Shown here: positions 1-9,384 of the stretch, one piece after another
Numbering within the stretch: position 1 is the stretch's first letter
How the letters are laid out: every line of letters starts with the position of its first letter
NCBI GenBank assembly: GCA_963830775.1
Contig: CAWHNT010000019.1
Coordinates: forward strand, 1 to 55,859
From: CAWHNT01 sp963830775
GTDB taxonomy: Bacteria > Pseudomonadota > Alphaproteobacteria > Geminicoccales > Geminicoccaceae
Direction: 5' to 3'
DNA length: 55,859 bases
Program-made: the position numbers and the translations under genes
Notes under the pieces: generated by a model
Told to the model about the DNA's origin: nothing
The model's input: only the letters and a program-made list of their open reading frames with translations
Database searches by the model: none

Positions 1-74
1 CAGCCATGGGCGCGCCGGAAGAGAAGCGGCTCATCGATACTGAGGATCTGCATCGCCTCGATGATCGGGTTCAT
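1..74 (-). CDS. N-terminus of an unidentified protein, cut by the window edge
   Basis: An ATG at 74 is preceded on the minus strand by a good Shine-Dalgarno (GGAGG, about 9 bases upstream). It opens a frame of 24 complete codons that runs off the left edge. The visible peptide begins MNPIIEAMQILSIDEP and carries no recognisable motif. It lies downstream of the asparagine-synthetase-like gene on the same strand, 185 bases away, so it may belong to the same transcription unit. Function cannot be assigned from this fragment. Confidence 0.5.
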   Translation of the reverse strand, partial: MNPIIEAMQILSIDEPLLFRRAHG

Positions 75-259
75 GCCCGCCTCCGCTCGCAACGGCGCAC
101 GGAGGACAATACAACACGCATGCCCGGGCCTGCAAAACAGGCAAGCTCAAAAATGCACTGGGGGATGACAAGGAATTGTCCCGATACGCTTGGCCCAATA
201 TGGTAAACGAATTCTTAGCATTTTTGTGGCACAGGTATTGCCGACTGATACCTCGACCA

Positions 260-2533
260 TTATCGCTTCTCGGGTTCGCCACCGAACAGCATCGGCATGT
301 GGACTGCGCCAAGGCAGTGCCCGCCATCTACTACCCAGACCTCGATCTCCCGACCGGGCTCCTCGAGATCCGCGGTGAACGTCCGCACAGGCCTGCCGGA
401 AGGATCGCTGCCCGGCAGGGTCGGCAGGACCCGGATCGTCCGCGATCCCTCCCGCAGCTCGATGCGCAGCTCCATCCCGGGACGGTCCGGCGCGCTGACC
501 CAGCCCTCCAGCCTGCCCAATTCGCCGATCGTTACCCCGCCCTCGAACCGGGTCCGTCGCAGCCGCTCGTCGCCGGGGATGAGGTCGAGGGCCAGCGGGT
601 GGGTGACGGAGGAGGGCAGGCTCGGGTCGGGGTTGGCCAGGCGGCTCTTGCGCCGCTGGTCGTAGAGGAAGGCGCGGTCGGCGTTCTGCTCCAGGAGCAC
701 CAGGGGCAGGGCCTTGCGGCCCGGGGCCAGCATGCGGCGGGGGATCTCGATCCGGTGCCAGCGGAAGAGAGGGCCCAGCACGCCCAGGAGGTGGAACAGC
801 TCGCGGCGCTCGATCCGCGGGCGCTCCAGCAGAGCCTTCACGGCGGCACGGTCGACATGGTCCCACAAGGGTGAGCTGCCGTGGTCCTCGACCAGATCGA
901 GCAGCCGGTCGCGCAGGCGGGGCTGGGTATTGAAGACCAGCTCCCAGCGGTTGCGCAGCTCGCCGCGGGCGGCACCGCGGACCGGCGGCTGCAAGGCGGA
1001 CTCGGGTAGGCCGTAGGCCACCAGCCCGGGCGACCAGGCGTCCTCGGCCAGCGGCACCTCGAGAAGCTCAGGCGCCAGGCGCTGGAGGAGCTGCACGTAG
1101 ACCACGCGCAGCCGGCGCTCCTGCGGGGTCAGCCGCAAGGTGAGCCGGAGCAGCCCCGGGTCGTAGAGCGGCATCGGCGGCGACTGCTGCGCCGCCGCGT
1201 TGCGCCGGAGCGTGCCGATCCAGTTCGGCACCCGGTGCTGAAGGTAGAAGGCGTCGCCGGCATCGCTGTTGGGCAGCCCGCCCAGAGCCTCCGCGACCAG
1301 CCCGTCGGCTGCCGCCATCAGCCCCGCCCGCCGCTCCGGGCGCAGCAGCCGGGCGAGGTCGAACGGGTAGAGCTCGCGCAAGGTGGGCCGGCGCTCCGGC
1401 GGCGGCAGGACGGCGGGGCTGCCCTTGAGCACGCCGCCCAGATGCCCGTCCAGGATCAGGTCGGCGTCCACGCCCTCGCGCAGGCGCAGGTCCCAGGGGC
1501 TGAGCAGGCCCTCGTTCTGCGCCGAGTGCATGGCGAGCTTCGCCAGCACCCGCTCGGTGGTCCAGTCGTCCAGCCGGGCGCGCGGATCGTCGTCGACCCG
1601 GTGCGCCACCCCGACCCTGGCCGCCGCCATCGCCGCCGCGATCACGTCCGGATGGTCCGGCGAGCCTGAGGTCACGGCGTCGATCCGATCGGCCAGCCCC
1701 GCCGCCTTGCACAGGCCCAGGACGATCCGGCTGTCGCCGCCGCCCGACAGGATCAGCCGCAGCCGCCCGAAATGCCGTGCCAGCACCTGGAGCCGCACCA
1801 CCATGCGGCGGGCGATCTCGTCCATCGCATGGGCCGCATCCTCGATCGCATGCCAGCCCCGCGGCTCGTCCGGCTCAGGCAGCAGCCGCATCGCCGACCG
1901 GGCTTCGGCTCGTCCACCCTCGAGCCGCAGCATCTCCCCGGGCCCGAGCGCCCTGGCCCCGGTCCACGGCAGCTCCCGCCCGAGCCGGAACCCCACCGTC
2001 GGCAGCCACAGCATCGGCTCCAGCACCCGGGCACCCGCCGGATCCGCGGCCTCGATGAACCCCAGCCGGTTGGCGACGAGCAGGCTCTCCCCATCCGCCT
2101 TCCAGTAGACCGGCTCGATCGCCAGCGGGTCCGCCAGCACCCAGCCCTCGCCGGCGCTGTCCACCGAGAGGATCGCGTAATGCTCGTGCAGCTTCCGCGC
2201 CGCCTCCGGCAGGCCCTCCCGCTCGACCAGCGCTGCCGCCGTCGCGGCACCCAGCGGTGCGAGGCTGCCGTCCACCTCCCCGACCGGCGCCCCGACCGCC
2301 AGCACCGCCTGCACCGGCTCACCCTCTGCCTCGCGCACGTGCAGCTGCTCGGCCGCGGGGATCAGGCCCATCCCGGTCGCGAAATGGAACAGCGCCACCC
2401 GCCCTTCGGCCATCCGCACGGTGCGCACGGCCGCCGGCTCGAAATGCAGTGCCGCCCACAACTGGCGGCACAAGGCGTCCAGCTCGGCCTCCGGCCGCGG
2501 CCGTGGGACGACGCTCAAGAGGAAAAGGCTCAT
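260..2533 (-). CDS. Asparagine-synthetase-like ATP-pyrophosphatase without the glutaminase cysteine
   Basis: This 757-residue protein resembles class B asparagine synthetases: an N-terminal region like the class II glutamine amidotransferase fold (about 1-210) and a synthetase domain with a PP-loop SGGGDSR at 263-269, which binds ATP and adenylates a carboxylate. Glutamine-dependent members need a cysteine directly after the initiator methionine; here the protein starts MSLFLL, so glutaminase activity is unlikely. About 110 residues at the C-terminus extend past the synthetase fold and look beta-rich. It is longer than AsnB (about 550-650). It follows the GMC oxidoreductase gene by 55 bases on the same strand. 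A role in amide or peptide-bond formation on an unknown substrate is inference. Homologous domains also occur in lasso-peptide and beta-lactam cyclases, but no precursor gene is visible. Confidence 0.75.
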   Translation of the reverse strand: MSLFLLSVVPRPRPEAELDALCRQLWAALHFEPAAVRTVRMAEGRVALFHFATGMGLIPAAEQLHVREAEGEPVQAVLAVGAPVGEVDGSLAPLGAATAAALVEREGLPEAARKLHEHYAILSVDSAGEGWVLADPLAIEPVYWKADGESLLVANRLGFIEAADPAGARVLEPMLWLPTVGFRLGRELPWTGARALGPGEMLRLEGGRAEARSAMRLLPEPDEPRGWHAIEDAAHAMDEIARRMVVRLQVLARHFGRLRLILSGGGDSRIVLGLCKAAGLADRIDAVTSGSPDHPDVIAAAMAAARVGVAHRVDDDPRARLDDWTTERVLAKLAMHSAQNEGLLSPWDLRLREGVDADLILDGHLGGVLKGSPAVLPPPERRPTLRELYPFDLARLLRPERRAGLMAAADGLVAEALGGLPNSDAGDAFYLQHRVPNWIGTLRRNAAAQQSPPMPLYDPGLLRLTLRLTPQERRLRVVYVQLLQRLAPELLEVPLAEDAWSPGLVAYGLPESALQPPVRGAARGELRNRWELVFNTQPRLRDRLLDLVEDHGSSPLWDHVDRAAVKALLERPRIERRELFHLLGVLGPLFRWHRIEIPRRMLAPGRKALPLVLLEQNADRAFLYDQRRKSRLANPDPSLPSSVTHPLALDLIPGDERLRRTRFEGGVTIGELGRLEGWVSAPDRPGMELRIELREGSRTIRVLPTLPGSDPSGRPVRTFTADLEEPGREIEVWVVDGGHCLGAVHMPMLFGGEPEKR

Positions 2534-2588
2534 CGATCGGCTGCCACCAGGGATCGGGAAGCCGGAATCGGTCGGCGGCCGCTGGCGG

Positions 2589-4181
2589 TCAAGTCCGCGG
2601 TGGCGGCTCCGCCCGCAGCCGGTCGGCCATGCGCTCGGCGATCATGGTCGTGGTCAGGCTGGTGTTGGCGCGGCAGTCGAGCGGCATGACCGAGGCGTCG
2701 ATCACCCGCAGGCCTTCGAGGCCGCGGACCCGGCACTCGGGGTCGACCACAGCGGTGCCGTCATCGTAGTCGAGCGCCCCCATCCGGCAGCTGCCGGCAC
2801 CGTGCTGCGCATCCGAGCAGTCGGTGAGCAGCCACTCGTCGACCGCCGCGTCGGGTGCCTCCAGCAGGTCGGCGAGCGGTCGGCCGGTGTTGCCGAGCTG
2901 GACCCGCGTGCAGATCGACTGCACGGCCTCGTGCGCCCCGATCGCCATCAGCCGGCGGGCGCCATCGCGCATGCGGGCAAGGTCCAGCGGATCGGCCAGC
3001 ATGTTGATCTCGACCTCGGGCTGGACCTGCGGGTCCGGCGAGACGAGGCGGATGGCGCCGCGGCTGCGGGCCTCGAACAGCGAGCAGTGGATGCCGGCCT
3101 CGCCGAACTGGGCCATGTCCTGCGCCACGCCGACGCCCCCATGGTTCATGGCGAACATGATCATGTCGCAGAACGTGCCGCCCGGGACGCCCGAGCTGAA
3201 CTTCACGCAGGCGTTGGTGTGCCGCGCGTCGACATCCGTGGGCCTGAGCTCGTCACGCAGCTTCAGCTCCAGACGGACGAAGGGATGATCGAAGAAGCCG
3301 CGCCCAACCGGAAGGTCCCGAAGCACCGGGATGCCCAGCGCCTGCAGCTCGGCTGCCGGGCCCACGCCCGAGCGGAGCAGGATCGCGGGGCTGTGCACCG
3401 CACCGGCCGCCAGGAGGATCAGGCGGCCGCGGATCTCCTCGGCCCCCTCCGGGAAGAGGACGCGGACGCCGATGGCGGTGCTGCCCTCGAAGAGCACGCG
3501 GTCGACCAGCGCCTCGCCGCGGATGGTGAGGTTCGGGCGCCCGCGCGCGGGCTCCAGATAGCCGTCGTTCGTGGAGACCCGGCGCCCATCGCGGCTGCTG
3601 ATGGCATAAGTGCAGACACCTTCCGCGTCGGGCGCGTTGAGGTCGTCGCACCAGGGATAGCCGAGGTCGAGCGCCGCATCGCGCAAGGCACGATCGACCG
3701 GCCCCCAGCGCTCGGACGGGGTGCGGTAGACCGGGATCGGCCCGCCCTGCCCGTGATAGGGCCGGTCGCCATAGGCGAGATCGTCCTCGAGCCGGTTGAA
3801 GAACGGCAGCACCGCCTGCCCATGCCAGCCCGTGCATCCGGCCTCGGCCCAGTCGTCGAAGGCGGCCAGCACGCCACGGATGGCGATCTGGCCGTTGATC
3901 GCCGTGCTCCCGCCCACGCCTCGTCCGCGCCAGTAAAGGCGCGGCGCTTGGCTTGCCGTGCGACGGGCCTGGAGGGCGGGCCACATGTAGCGGGCCTGGA
4001 AGTGGGCCGGCAGGATGACGTTGAACGGGTTGGGGCTCGCCATCTCCCGCGGCTGCTCGGCCGAGCGGTAGTCGGGGCCGGCTTCCAGCAGGAGCACGCT
4101 TCGGTCACGGTCCTCGCTCAGCCGCGCCGCAAGGACCGCTCCCGCACCGCCGGCACCGACGACGATGACGTCGTAGGTCAC
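2589..4181 (-). CDS. GMC-family FAD-dependent oxidoreductase
   Basis: The 530-residue product is a complete glucose-methanol-choline oxidoreductase. It has an N-terminal dinucleotide-binding VVGAGGAGA (7-15), the GMC signature GRGVGGSTAINGQ (86-98), and near the C-terminus the HGAGSCRMG and NTSLTTTMIAER blocks that hold the catalytic residues. The family oxidises alcohols, sugars or choline-like compounds with bound FAD. The start chosen is GTG at 4181, because it overlaps the stop of the upstream PLP gene (GTGA, 4178-4181) and puts the FAD motif at the usual distance; no ATG fits as well. Gene order implies it works on the compound taken up by the adjacent ABC importer. The exact substrate is unknown. 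Confidence 0.88.
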   Translation of the reverse strand: MTYDVIVVGAGGAGAVLAARLSEDRDRSVLLLEAGPDYRSAEQPREMASPNPFNVILPAHFQARYMWPALQARRTASQAPRLYWRGRGVGGSTAINGQIAIRGVLAAFDDWAEAGCTGWHGQAVLPFFNRLEDDLAYGDRPYHGQGGPIPVYRTPSERWGPVDRALRDAALDLGYPWCDDLNAPDAEGVCTYAISSRDGRRVSTNDGYLEPARGRPNLTIRGEALVDRVLFEGSTAIGVRVLFPEGAEEIRGRLILLAAGAVHSPAILLRSGVGPAAELQALGIPVLRDLPVGRGFFDHPFVRLELKLRDELRPTDVDARHTNACVKFSSGVPGGTFCDMIMFAMNHGGVGVAQDMAQFGEAGIHCSLFEARSRGAIRLVSPDPQVQPEVEINMLADPLDLARMRDGARRLMAIGAHEAVQSICTRVQLGNTGRPLADLLEAPDAAVDEWLLTDCSDAQHGAGSCRMGALDYDDGTAVVDPECRVRGLEGLRVIDASVMPLDCRANTSLTTTMIAERMADRLRAEPPPRT

Positions 4182-5206
4182 GCGCCTTCGAGCCCGAGAT
4201 CGTCGGCATAGGCGAACAGCGCCGGCGTGCCCCCGGTATGGAGGAATATCACCGTCTCGCCCTTGCCGATCCGGCCGGTGCGGACGTGGTCGATCAGCCC
4301 GGCCATCGCCTTGCCGCTGTAGACCGGGTCGAGGATGATCCCCTCGGTCGAGGCCACGAGCCGCAGCGCCTCGCGGCAGGCATCCGTCACCACACCGTAG
4401 CGCGGCCCGATATAGGCGTCGGTGCTGTCCAGCTCGGCGGCGGTGAGGCGGGTGGCGATGCCCAGCCGCTCCGCCGCGGCATTGCCGATCTCGGCGATGT
4501 TCTCGCCGCGCGGCTCGCTCCACTTGATCGGGGCGATGTTGTGGAACCTGGTGCGGCGTCCCAGCGCCTTCAGGCCGAGCGCCATCCCGGCCGGGGTCAT
4601 GTTGGCACCGCAGAGATAGAAGTGGTCCGCGTCGATGCCGTTCTGCGCCAGTTGCCCGTCGAGCTCGAGGGCGGCGGCCACGTAGCCCAGCGCACCGAGC
4701 GACAGGCTCTCCACGCCCATGGGCGCCACGATGTAGGGCCTGCGGCCGGCAGCCCGAAGCTCGGTCGCCTTCTCCTCCAGGAGCGGTTGCAGGCGCTCGA
4801 TCGTGTCGAGGTCCACGACCGTCACGTCCGCACCCAGGAGCTTCATCAAGAGCAGGTTGCCCTGGAGCCGCGGGCCCTTCTCGCCGTGCAGGAGGACGAC
4901 CGAGATCTCCAGCCCCAGCTTGCGCGAGGCGGCCGTCATCTGCCGGCACCAGTTGCTCTGGGTGTAGGCGCCGGCCACCACCGTGTCGCAGCCCTGGCGC
5001 AGGATGTCGGCGAAGACGAACTCGAGCTGCCGGGTCTTGTTGCCGCCCATCGCGAGGCCGGTGAGGTCGTCGCGCTTGATCCAGATCTCGGGGCCGCCCA
5101 ACGCCGCCGACAGGCGCTCGCAGCGCTCCAGCGGTGTCGGGAGTGCCGCCAGCCGCACCCGCGGGAAAGCTGACAGGCGCTCCTGCAAGTCCTCGCGAGC
5201 ACTCAT
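4178..5206 (-). CDS. PLP-dependent enzyme, D-cysteine desulfhydrase / ACC deaminase family
   Basis: This 342-residue fold-type II pyridoxal-phosphate enzyme carries the GGNKTRQ motif with the predicted Schiff-base lysine K57, the YTQSNWCRQMTAA block, and the C-terminal HTGGTPALFAY typical of D-cysteine desulfhydrase and 1-aminocyclopropane-1-carboxylate deaminase relatives. Family members split an amino acid to ammonia and an oxoacid. Start ATG 5206 overlaps the stop of the upstream oxidoreductase (ATGA), and its own stop overlaps the next start, so translation is coupled through three genes. Sandwiched between two GMC dehydrogenases, it probably deaminates an oxidised amino compound from the same pathway; D-cysteine itself as substrate is not indicated. 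Confidence 0.85.
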   Translation of the reverse strand: MSAREDLQERLSAFPRVRLAALPTPLERCERLSAALGGPEIWIKRDDLTGLAMGGNKTRQLEFVFADILRQGCDTVVAGAYTQSNWCRQMTAASRKLGLEISVVLLHGEKGPRLQGNLLLMKLLGADVTVVDLDTIERLQPLLEEKATELRAAGRRPYIVAPMGVESLSLGALGYVAAALELDGQLAQNGIDADHFYLCGANMTPAGMALGLKALGRRTRFHNIAPIKWSEPRGENIAEIGNAAAERLGIATRLTAAELDSTDAYIGPRYGVVTDACREALRLVASTEGIILDPVYSGKAMAGLIDHVRTGRIGKGETVIFLHTGGTPALFAYADDLGLEGA

Positions 5207-6841
5207 GCCGCACGGTCCAGCACCGGCCGCGTCGCCCGGGCGAGGTCGCGGAAATTGTCGCGGATATGCTCGGCCGCGCGCAGCGCGAGCGCACTCACCG
5301 TGGGCGTCGGGTTCACGACCCCGCCGGTCGTGAACACGCTGCCGTCGATGATGAAGAGGTTCGGCACGTCCCAGCACTGGTGATGCTTGTTCACCACCGA
5401 CATCTCCGGGCTCTTGCCCATCCGGCAGGTGCCGAGCAGGTGCCAGGCGGGCGTGCGGTAGACACCGTTCTCGTCGGTATAGTCCTGCAGCCGGTACTCG
5501 AAGGCGTCGGCGGCCTTGGCGATCTCGACCAGCCGGTCGAGCATGAAGCGCATCATCCGCCGGTCGTTCTCGCCCGGCAGGTAGTGCAGCCGCGCCACCG
5601 GCACCCCGTCCTCGTCCCGCTCGGTGTCGGAGAGCGTGATCCGGTTCTCCGGGTTCGGCAGGTCGTCGCCGATCCCGAACACGCCGAAGCCGCGGCCGAA
5701 ATGGCGGGCGAACCATTTGTGGTGGTCCCGGCCCCAGGGTGCGCGAGCGTTGGAGAGAAAGCCGTTCGCCTGCTCGCCGGCACCGCCCGTGGTCACACAG
5801 TTGAAGTTGAAGCCGTTGACGAAGCCGCGGCTGACGTCGGTCTCCGCGAACTCGCGGCTGATCAGGGCCGCCACGTAGCCGGTGTGCGAGGCCAGGGGCT
5901 CGTCGACCCACATCTCGCAGGCGACCAGCGTGTGATGCAGCAGGTTGCGGCCGACCTGGTCGGAGGAGTTGGCGAGGCCCGAGGCAAGAAGCAGGCGCGG
6001 CGTGCCGACGCCGTTGGCGGCCAGGATGACGATCTCGGCCCGCTGGAAGTGCCGCCGGCCGGTGTTGCGGTCGACATACTCGACGCCGGTCGCCCGGCCG
6101 TCGCGGCCCTGCTCGATCCGGATGACGCGGGCATGGGTGCGGAGGTCCACGCCGGCCTCCAGCGCCCTGGGCCAGACCGAGAGCGAGAACTTGCTCATCG
6201 AGCCGCGCGGGCAGCCGTTGCAGATGCCACAGCCGTGGCAGCCAGGCCTGCCGTCATAGTCCTGTGAGATCACCCCGGCCGGGACCGGCCACCAGTGCCA
6301 GCCCAGACGGTCGAAGGCCCGGGAGAGCCGCCGGCTTGCAGCCCCGAGCGGCACTGGCGGTGTGGGGTAGGCATCCTGCGAAGGCATCGACGGGTCGCCC
6401 GCGAGACCGCTGACGCCGACGATCCGGTCGGCGCGCTCGTAATAGGGGGCTAGGTCCTCGTAGGTGATCGGCCAGTCGGGCGCCAGACCGTGCTCCTGGC
6501 CTTTGCGGAAATCCGAGGGCCGGTAGCGCGGCCACAGGGCGCCGTAGACGTTGGTGGAGCCGCCGACCCCGTTCCACATCAGCACCTGGGAGGAGTTGGA
6601 GCGGACCGGGAAGTCGTCCGCGGTTGCCGCGGCGGACATTGACGTCCGGGCTCCAGCGGGTGCGGCGCTGCCACTGCCAGTCGCCGCTGGCGTGCGGGTG
6701 GTCGCGCTCCTCGATCCAGCCGCCCTGCTCCAGGCAGACCACCTTGAGCCCCGCCTGGCCCAGCACCATGGCGGCGATGGCCCCGGTGGCACCCGAGCCC
6801 ACGATCAGGACGTCGGCCACGTCGTGGTCACGCGCGCTCAT
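5203..6841 (-). CDS. GMC oxidoreductase, gluconate/choline dehydrogenase type, with one frame break
   Basis: About 545 residues. The N-terminus holds an FAD-binding LIVGSGATGA motif. A Cys-rich stretch, GCHGCGICNGCPRGS, lies mid-protein, and the C-terminus has HLLGTCRMG and the NPTPTVSALALR block. The first ~70 codons (from ATG 6841) are in a different frame from the rest. The switch lies at about 6622-6640, where removing one base joins VNVRR to ADDFPV as in relatives. No other damage is seen, so a sequencing indel is more likely than a pseudogene. The start overlaps the end of the subunit-3-like gene by 14 bases. In known membrane gluconate 2-dehydrogenases such a flavoprotein pairs with a small subunit 3, which is exactly the neighbour here. 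Confidence 0.82.
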
Positions 6842-7334
6842 CGCTGCCTCCCAGATGGTCGAGCCCGCTCAGATCCACCGGCCGGACCTCGTCCGTGGGG
6901 ATGTAGGAGCCGCGATTGTGCCGCGGCCGGTCGCGCTCGGGATCGAACGGCTCCTGCGGATAGCCGCCGATGTAGGGGATCGCCCGGTAGGGCTGCCCCA
7001 GCGCCTGGATGGCCGGGATCACGGCCGGGCTCTCGTAGTAGGCGAGGTAGGCGGCATTGCGCACGGCCGTGAACAGCTCCGGCTGCTCCTGCTCCAGCCG
7101 GGCCACCACGGCGACCCTGCCCTCCTCGTCGAGCGCCGTCAGCGGCCCGCCGCAACTGTCCAGGGCCGCCGCCAGCGCCTGGACGGCACCCTCGCCGCGC
7201 AGCTCCTGCAGGCGGAAGCCGAGAAGGCCATGCACGCCCGCCAGCGAGGCCGAGGGCCATTCCTCGCCCTCGCCCGGGATCAGCACGTCGACCAGCTCGC
7301 GCAAGGTGGTGGCGAGGCGGACAGCTTCGCTCAC
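6828..7334 (-). CDS. Gluconate 2-dehydrogenase subunit 3-like protein
   Basis: The 168-residue product has the helical layout of the gluconate 2-dehydrogenase gamma/subunit 3 family: an early LIPGEG-type motif, a central helix-rich region and a tyrosine/proline-rich end (AYYESPAVI, IGGYPQEPF). The start is taken as GTG 7334 because it forms a GTGA overlap with the stop of the ATPase gene. No twin-arginine signal is visible, unlike many relatives. Subunit 3 supports export or assembly of the flavoprotein dehydrogenase, and the following GMC gene is the obvious partner. The assignment rests on family resemblance and gene order. Confidence 0.7.
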   Translation of the reverse strand: MSEAVRLATTLRELVDVLIPGEGEEWPSASLAGVHGLLGFRLQELRGEGAVQALAAALDSCGGPLTALDEEGRVAVVARLEQEQPELFTAVRNAAYLAYYESPAVIPAIQALGQPYRAIPYIGGYPQEPFDPERDRPRHNRGSYIPTDEVRPVDLSGLDHLGGSDERA

Positions 7335-8419
7335 AGCCGTTCCTCCGTGCCCGCATCGAAGAGGTGAACCCGGCGGGCGGGACAGGTGACCTCGATCCGG
7401 TCGCCCGGTGCGGGTGCCGTATCCGGATCCGCCACGGCCTTGATCGACCGGCCCTCGACATCGAGGTCGACATAGGAGATCGGGCCGATCGGCTCGACCA
7501 GGAACACCTCGCCCCGCAGCACCGGCCCGTCCTGGGCGGGCCCGACGGTGAGGTCGGTGGGGCGGATGCCGAGGAGCGCCTTGCCCGGCAGACCCGCCAG
7601 GCTCGCGGGCTCGACCACCTCCAGCGGCAGGTCGATGACGGCCGTGCCGACCCGGCACCGCAGGTGGCCTTCGGCCCGTGCCAGCTCGACCTCCAGCAGG
7701 TTCATGGCCGGGCTGCCGATGAAGCCGGCGACGAACAGGTTGGCCGGGCGGCGGTAGACCTCCATCGGCGGCCCTACCTGTTGCAGCTTGCCGCTGCGGA
7801 TCACCACCACCCGGTCGGAGAGCACCATCGCCTCCTCCTGGTCGTGGGTGACGAAGACCGAGGTGATGCCGAGGTCGCGCTGCAGGCGCTTGATCTCGGT
7901 CCGGGTCCGCACCCGCAGGCTGGCGTCGAGGTTGGAGAGCGGCTCGTCCATGAGCAGCACGGCCGGGTTGCGGACCACGGCCCGGCCCACCGCCACCCGC
8001 TGCCGCTGGCCGCCCGAGAGCTCGGCCGGGCGGCGCTCGAGGAGCTCTTCCAGCCCCAGCAGCTCGGCCGCGGTCTCGACCTGGCGCCGGATCTTGGCCG
8101 GCTCGACCTTCTGCTGCCGCAGGCCGAAGCTCATGTTCTCCCGCGCCGTCATGTGCGGGTAGAGCGCATAGTCCTGGAAGACCATGGCGACGTTGCGCTC
8201 GTGCGGCTCGAGCTCGGTGACGTCGCGGCCGTCGAAGACGATGCTGCCGTCGCTCAAGTCCTCAAGGCCGGCGATGCAGGCGAGGGCCGTGCTCTTGCCG
8301 CAGCCCGATGGGCCGAGGAAGGTCACGAACTCGCCGTCCGCAATCCGCAGGTCGAGGCCGGCCACGGCGGTGAAGTCGCCGAAGCGCTTGGTGAGCTGCT
8401 GCAGGGTGACGCTGGCCAA
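7331..8419 (-). CDS. Sugar-type ABC transporter ATP-binding protein (MalK/UgpC-like)
   Basis: The 362-residue protein has Walker A GPSGCGKST (36-44), the Q-loop in MVFQDYALYPHM, the signature LSGGQRQRVAVGRA, Walker B VLLMDEPLSNLD and the switch histidine in FVTHDQEEA. These are followed by a C-terminal TOBE/MOBE-like domain of about 130 residues, as in MalK, UgpC and related carbohydrate importers. It supplies ATP hydrolysis for import through the two permeases encoded just upstream. Its start lies 13 bases past the end of the second permease gene, and its stop overlaps the start of the subunit-3-like gene. All motif residues are intact. Confidence 0.95.
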   Translation of the reverse strand: MASVTLQQLTKRFGDFTAVAGLDLRIADGEFVTFLGPSGCGKSTALACIAGLEDLSDGSIVFDGRDVTELEPHERNVAMVFQDYALYPHMTARENMSFGLRQQKVEPAKIRRQVETAAELLGLEELLERRPAELSGGQRQRVAVGRAVVRNPAVLLMDEPLSNLDASLRVRTRTEIKRLQRDLGITSVFVTHDQEEAMVLSDRVVVIRSGKLQQVGPPMEVYRRPANLFVAGFIGSPAMNLLEVELARAEGHLRCRVGTAVIDLPLEVVEPASLAGLPGKALLGIRPTDLTVGPAQDGPVLRGEVFLVEPIGPISYVDLDVEGRSIKAVADPDTAPAPGDRIEVTCPARRVHLFDAGTEERL

Positions 8420-8431
8420 GGGGTCCTTCTC

Positions 8432-9328
8432 CTAGCCCTTGAGCGAGCCCGCGAGCATCCCGCGGACGAGGTAGCGCTGGAACGCGAGCGCGATGACCAC
8501 CGGCGGGATCACCGCCAGCACCGAGGCCGCGAACATCGGCCCATAGTCGAAGAAGCGGAGCTGGACCAGGAAGCCTGCGATGATCACCGGGATGGTCTGC
8601 GCCTTGGGCGAGCCGGTCAGGATCAGCGCGAAGATGAACTCGTTCCAGCTCACCAGGAAGCAGAAGATCCCGGCAGCCACGATGCCGGGCCGGGCCACCG
8701 GCAGGACGATCTTCCAGATCGTCTGCAGCCGGGTGCAGCCGTCGATGCGGGCTGCCCGCTCCAGGTTGGGCGGCAGGTTCTCGAAATAGCCCTTCATCAT
8801 CCAGGTCGAGAGCGGGAGGATCAGGCTGCAATAGGCGACGACCAGTCCGGTCCGGGTGTCGAGCAGGCCGAACCAGCGGAAGAGGATGAAGAAGGGCAGG
8901 ATCAGCGCCAGCGACGGCGTCATGCGCGTGATCATCAGGGCCCAGAGCGTGCCGTTCATCAGCCGGCTGCCCTTCGAGCGGGCGTAGGCGTAGCCGGCCA
9001 GCGTGCCCAAGACGAGGTTCACGGCGGTGACGCAGGTGGCGACGATGAGGCTGTTGAGGATCGAGTATGGCACGCGTGTGGCCTGCACGCTCGACTGGGC
9101 ACCGCCGGTGCTGCCGGGAAGCAGGACGAACTTGTAGTTCTCGAGCGTGAGAGCGTTGGGGATCAGCGTCGGCGGGGTGCGGACGAGGTCGGCCGAGGGC
9201 GAGAGGCTCATGATCACGAGCCAGAGGAAGGGTGCGAGCGACCAGGCGAGGATCACCAGGGCAGCGACGCCCAGCCCGACTTGGCCCAGGAGCCGCCGTG
9301 CGCGCGGGGACAGCAGGCGCCGGCGCAC
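8432..9328 (-). CDS. ABC transporter permease, MalG/UgpE type
   Basis: The 298-residue inner-membrane protein has about six hydrophobic helices and the permease EAA-type loop in the segment ERAARIDGCTRLQTIWKIVLP, which docks on the ATPase. The first helix follows an Arg-rich N-terminus. The start is GTG at 9328; an alternative start a few codons away cannot be excluded. It is the second of two permeases, ends 12 bases before the ATPase gene, and forms the pore with the upstream permease. Length and layout match MalG-like partners of carbohydrate or polyol importers. Confidence 0.92.
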   Translation of the reverse strand: MRRRLLSPRARRLLGQVGLGVAALVILAWSLAPFLWLVIMSLSPSADLVRTPPTLIPNALTLENYKFVLLPGSTGGAQSSVQATRVPYSILNSLIVATCVTAVNLVLGTLAGYAYARSKGSRLMNGTLWALMITRMTPSLALILPFFILFRWFGLLDTRTGLVVAYCSLILPLSTWMMKGYFENLPPNLERAARIDGCTRLQTIWKIVLPVARPGIVAAGIFCFLVSWNEFIFALILTGSPKAQTIPVIIAGFLVQLRFFDYGPMFAASVLAVIPPVVIALAFQRYLVRGMLAGSLKG

Positions 9329-9384
9329 AGGGCGGTGCCGGCAGGTCGATCAGCCGGGTGCGGGCACTGCCGCGAAGTGCCAGG

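Noticed and set aside
1..2533. Lasso-peptide cluster suggested by the asparagine-synthetase fold
   Set aside because: No B1/B2 proteins, transporter or precursor with a leader is present.
2589..5294. A 901-codon frame suggesting a larger GMC fusion
   Set aside because: The upstream half is a wrong-frame reading of the PLP gene; GTG 4181 with its overlap is the natural start.
4178..5911. A single 577-codon frame joining a GMC fragment to the PLP enzyme as a fusion protein
   Set aside because: The first half is out of frame with the GMC enzyme that really occupies the region; ATG 5206 overlaps the GMC stop as ATGA, so the genes are separate.
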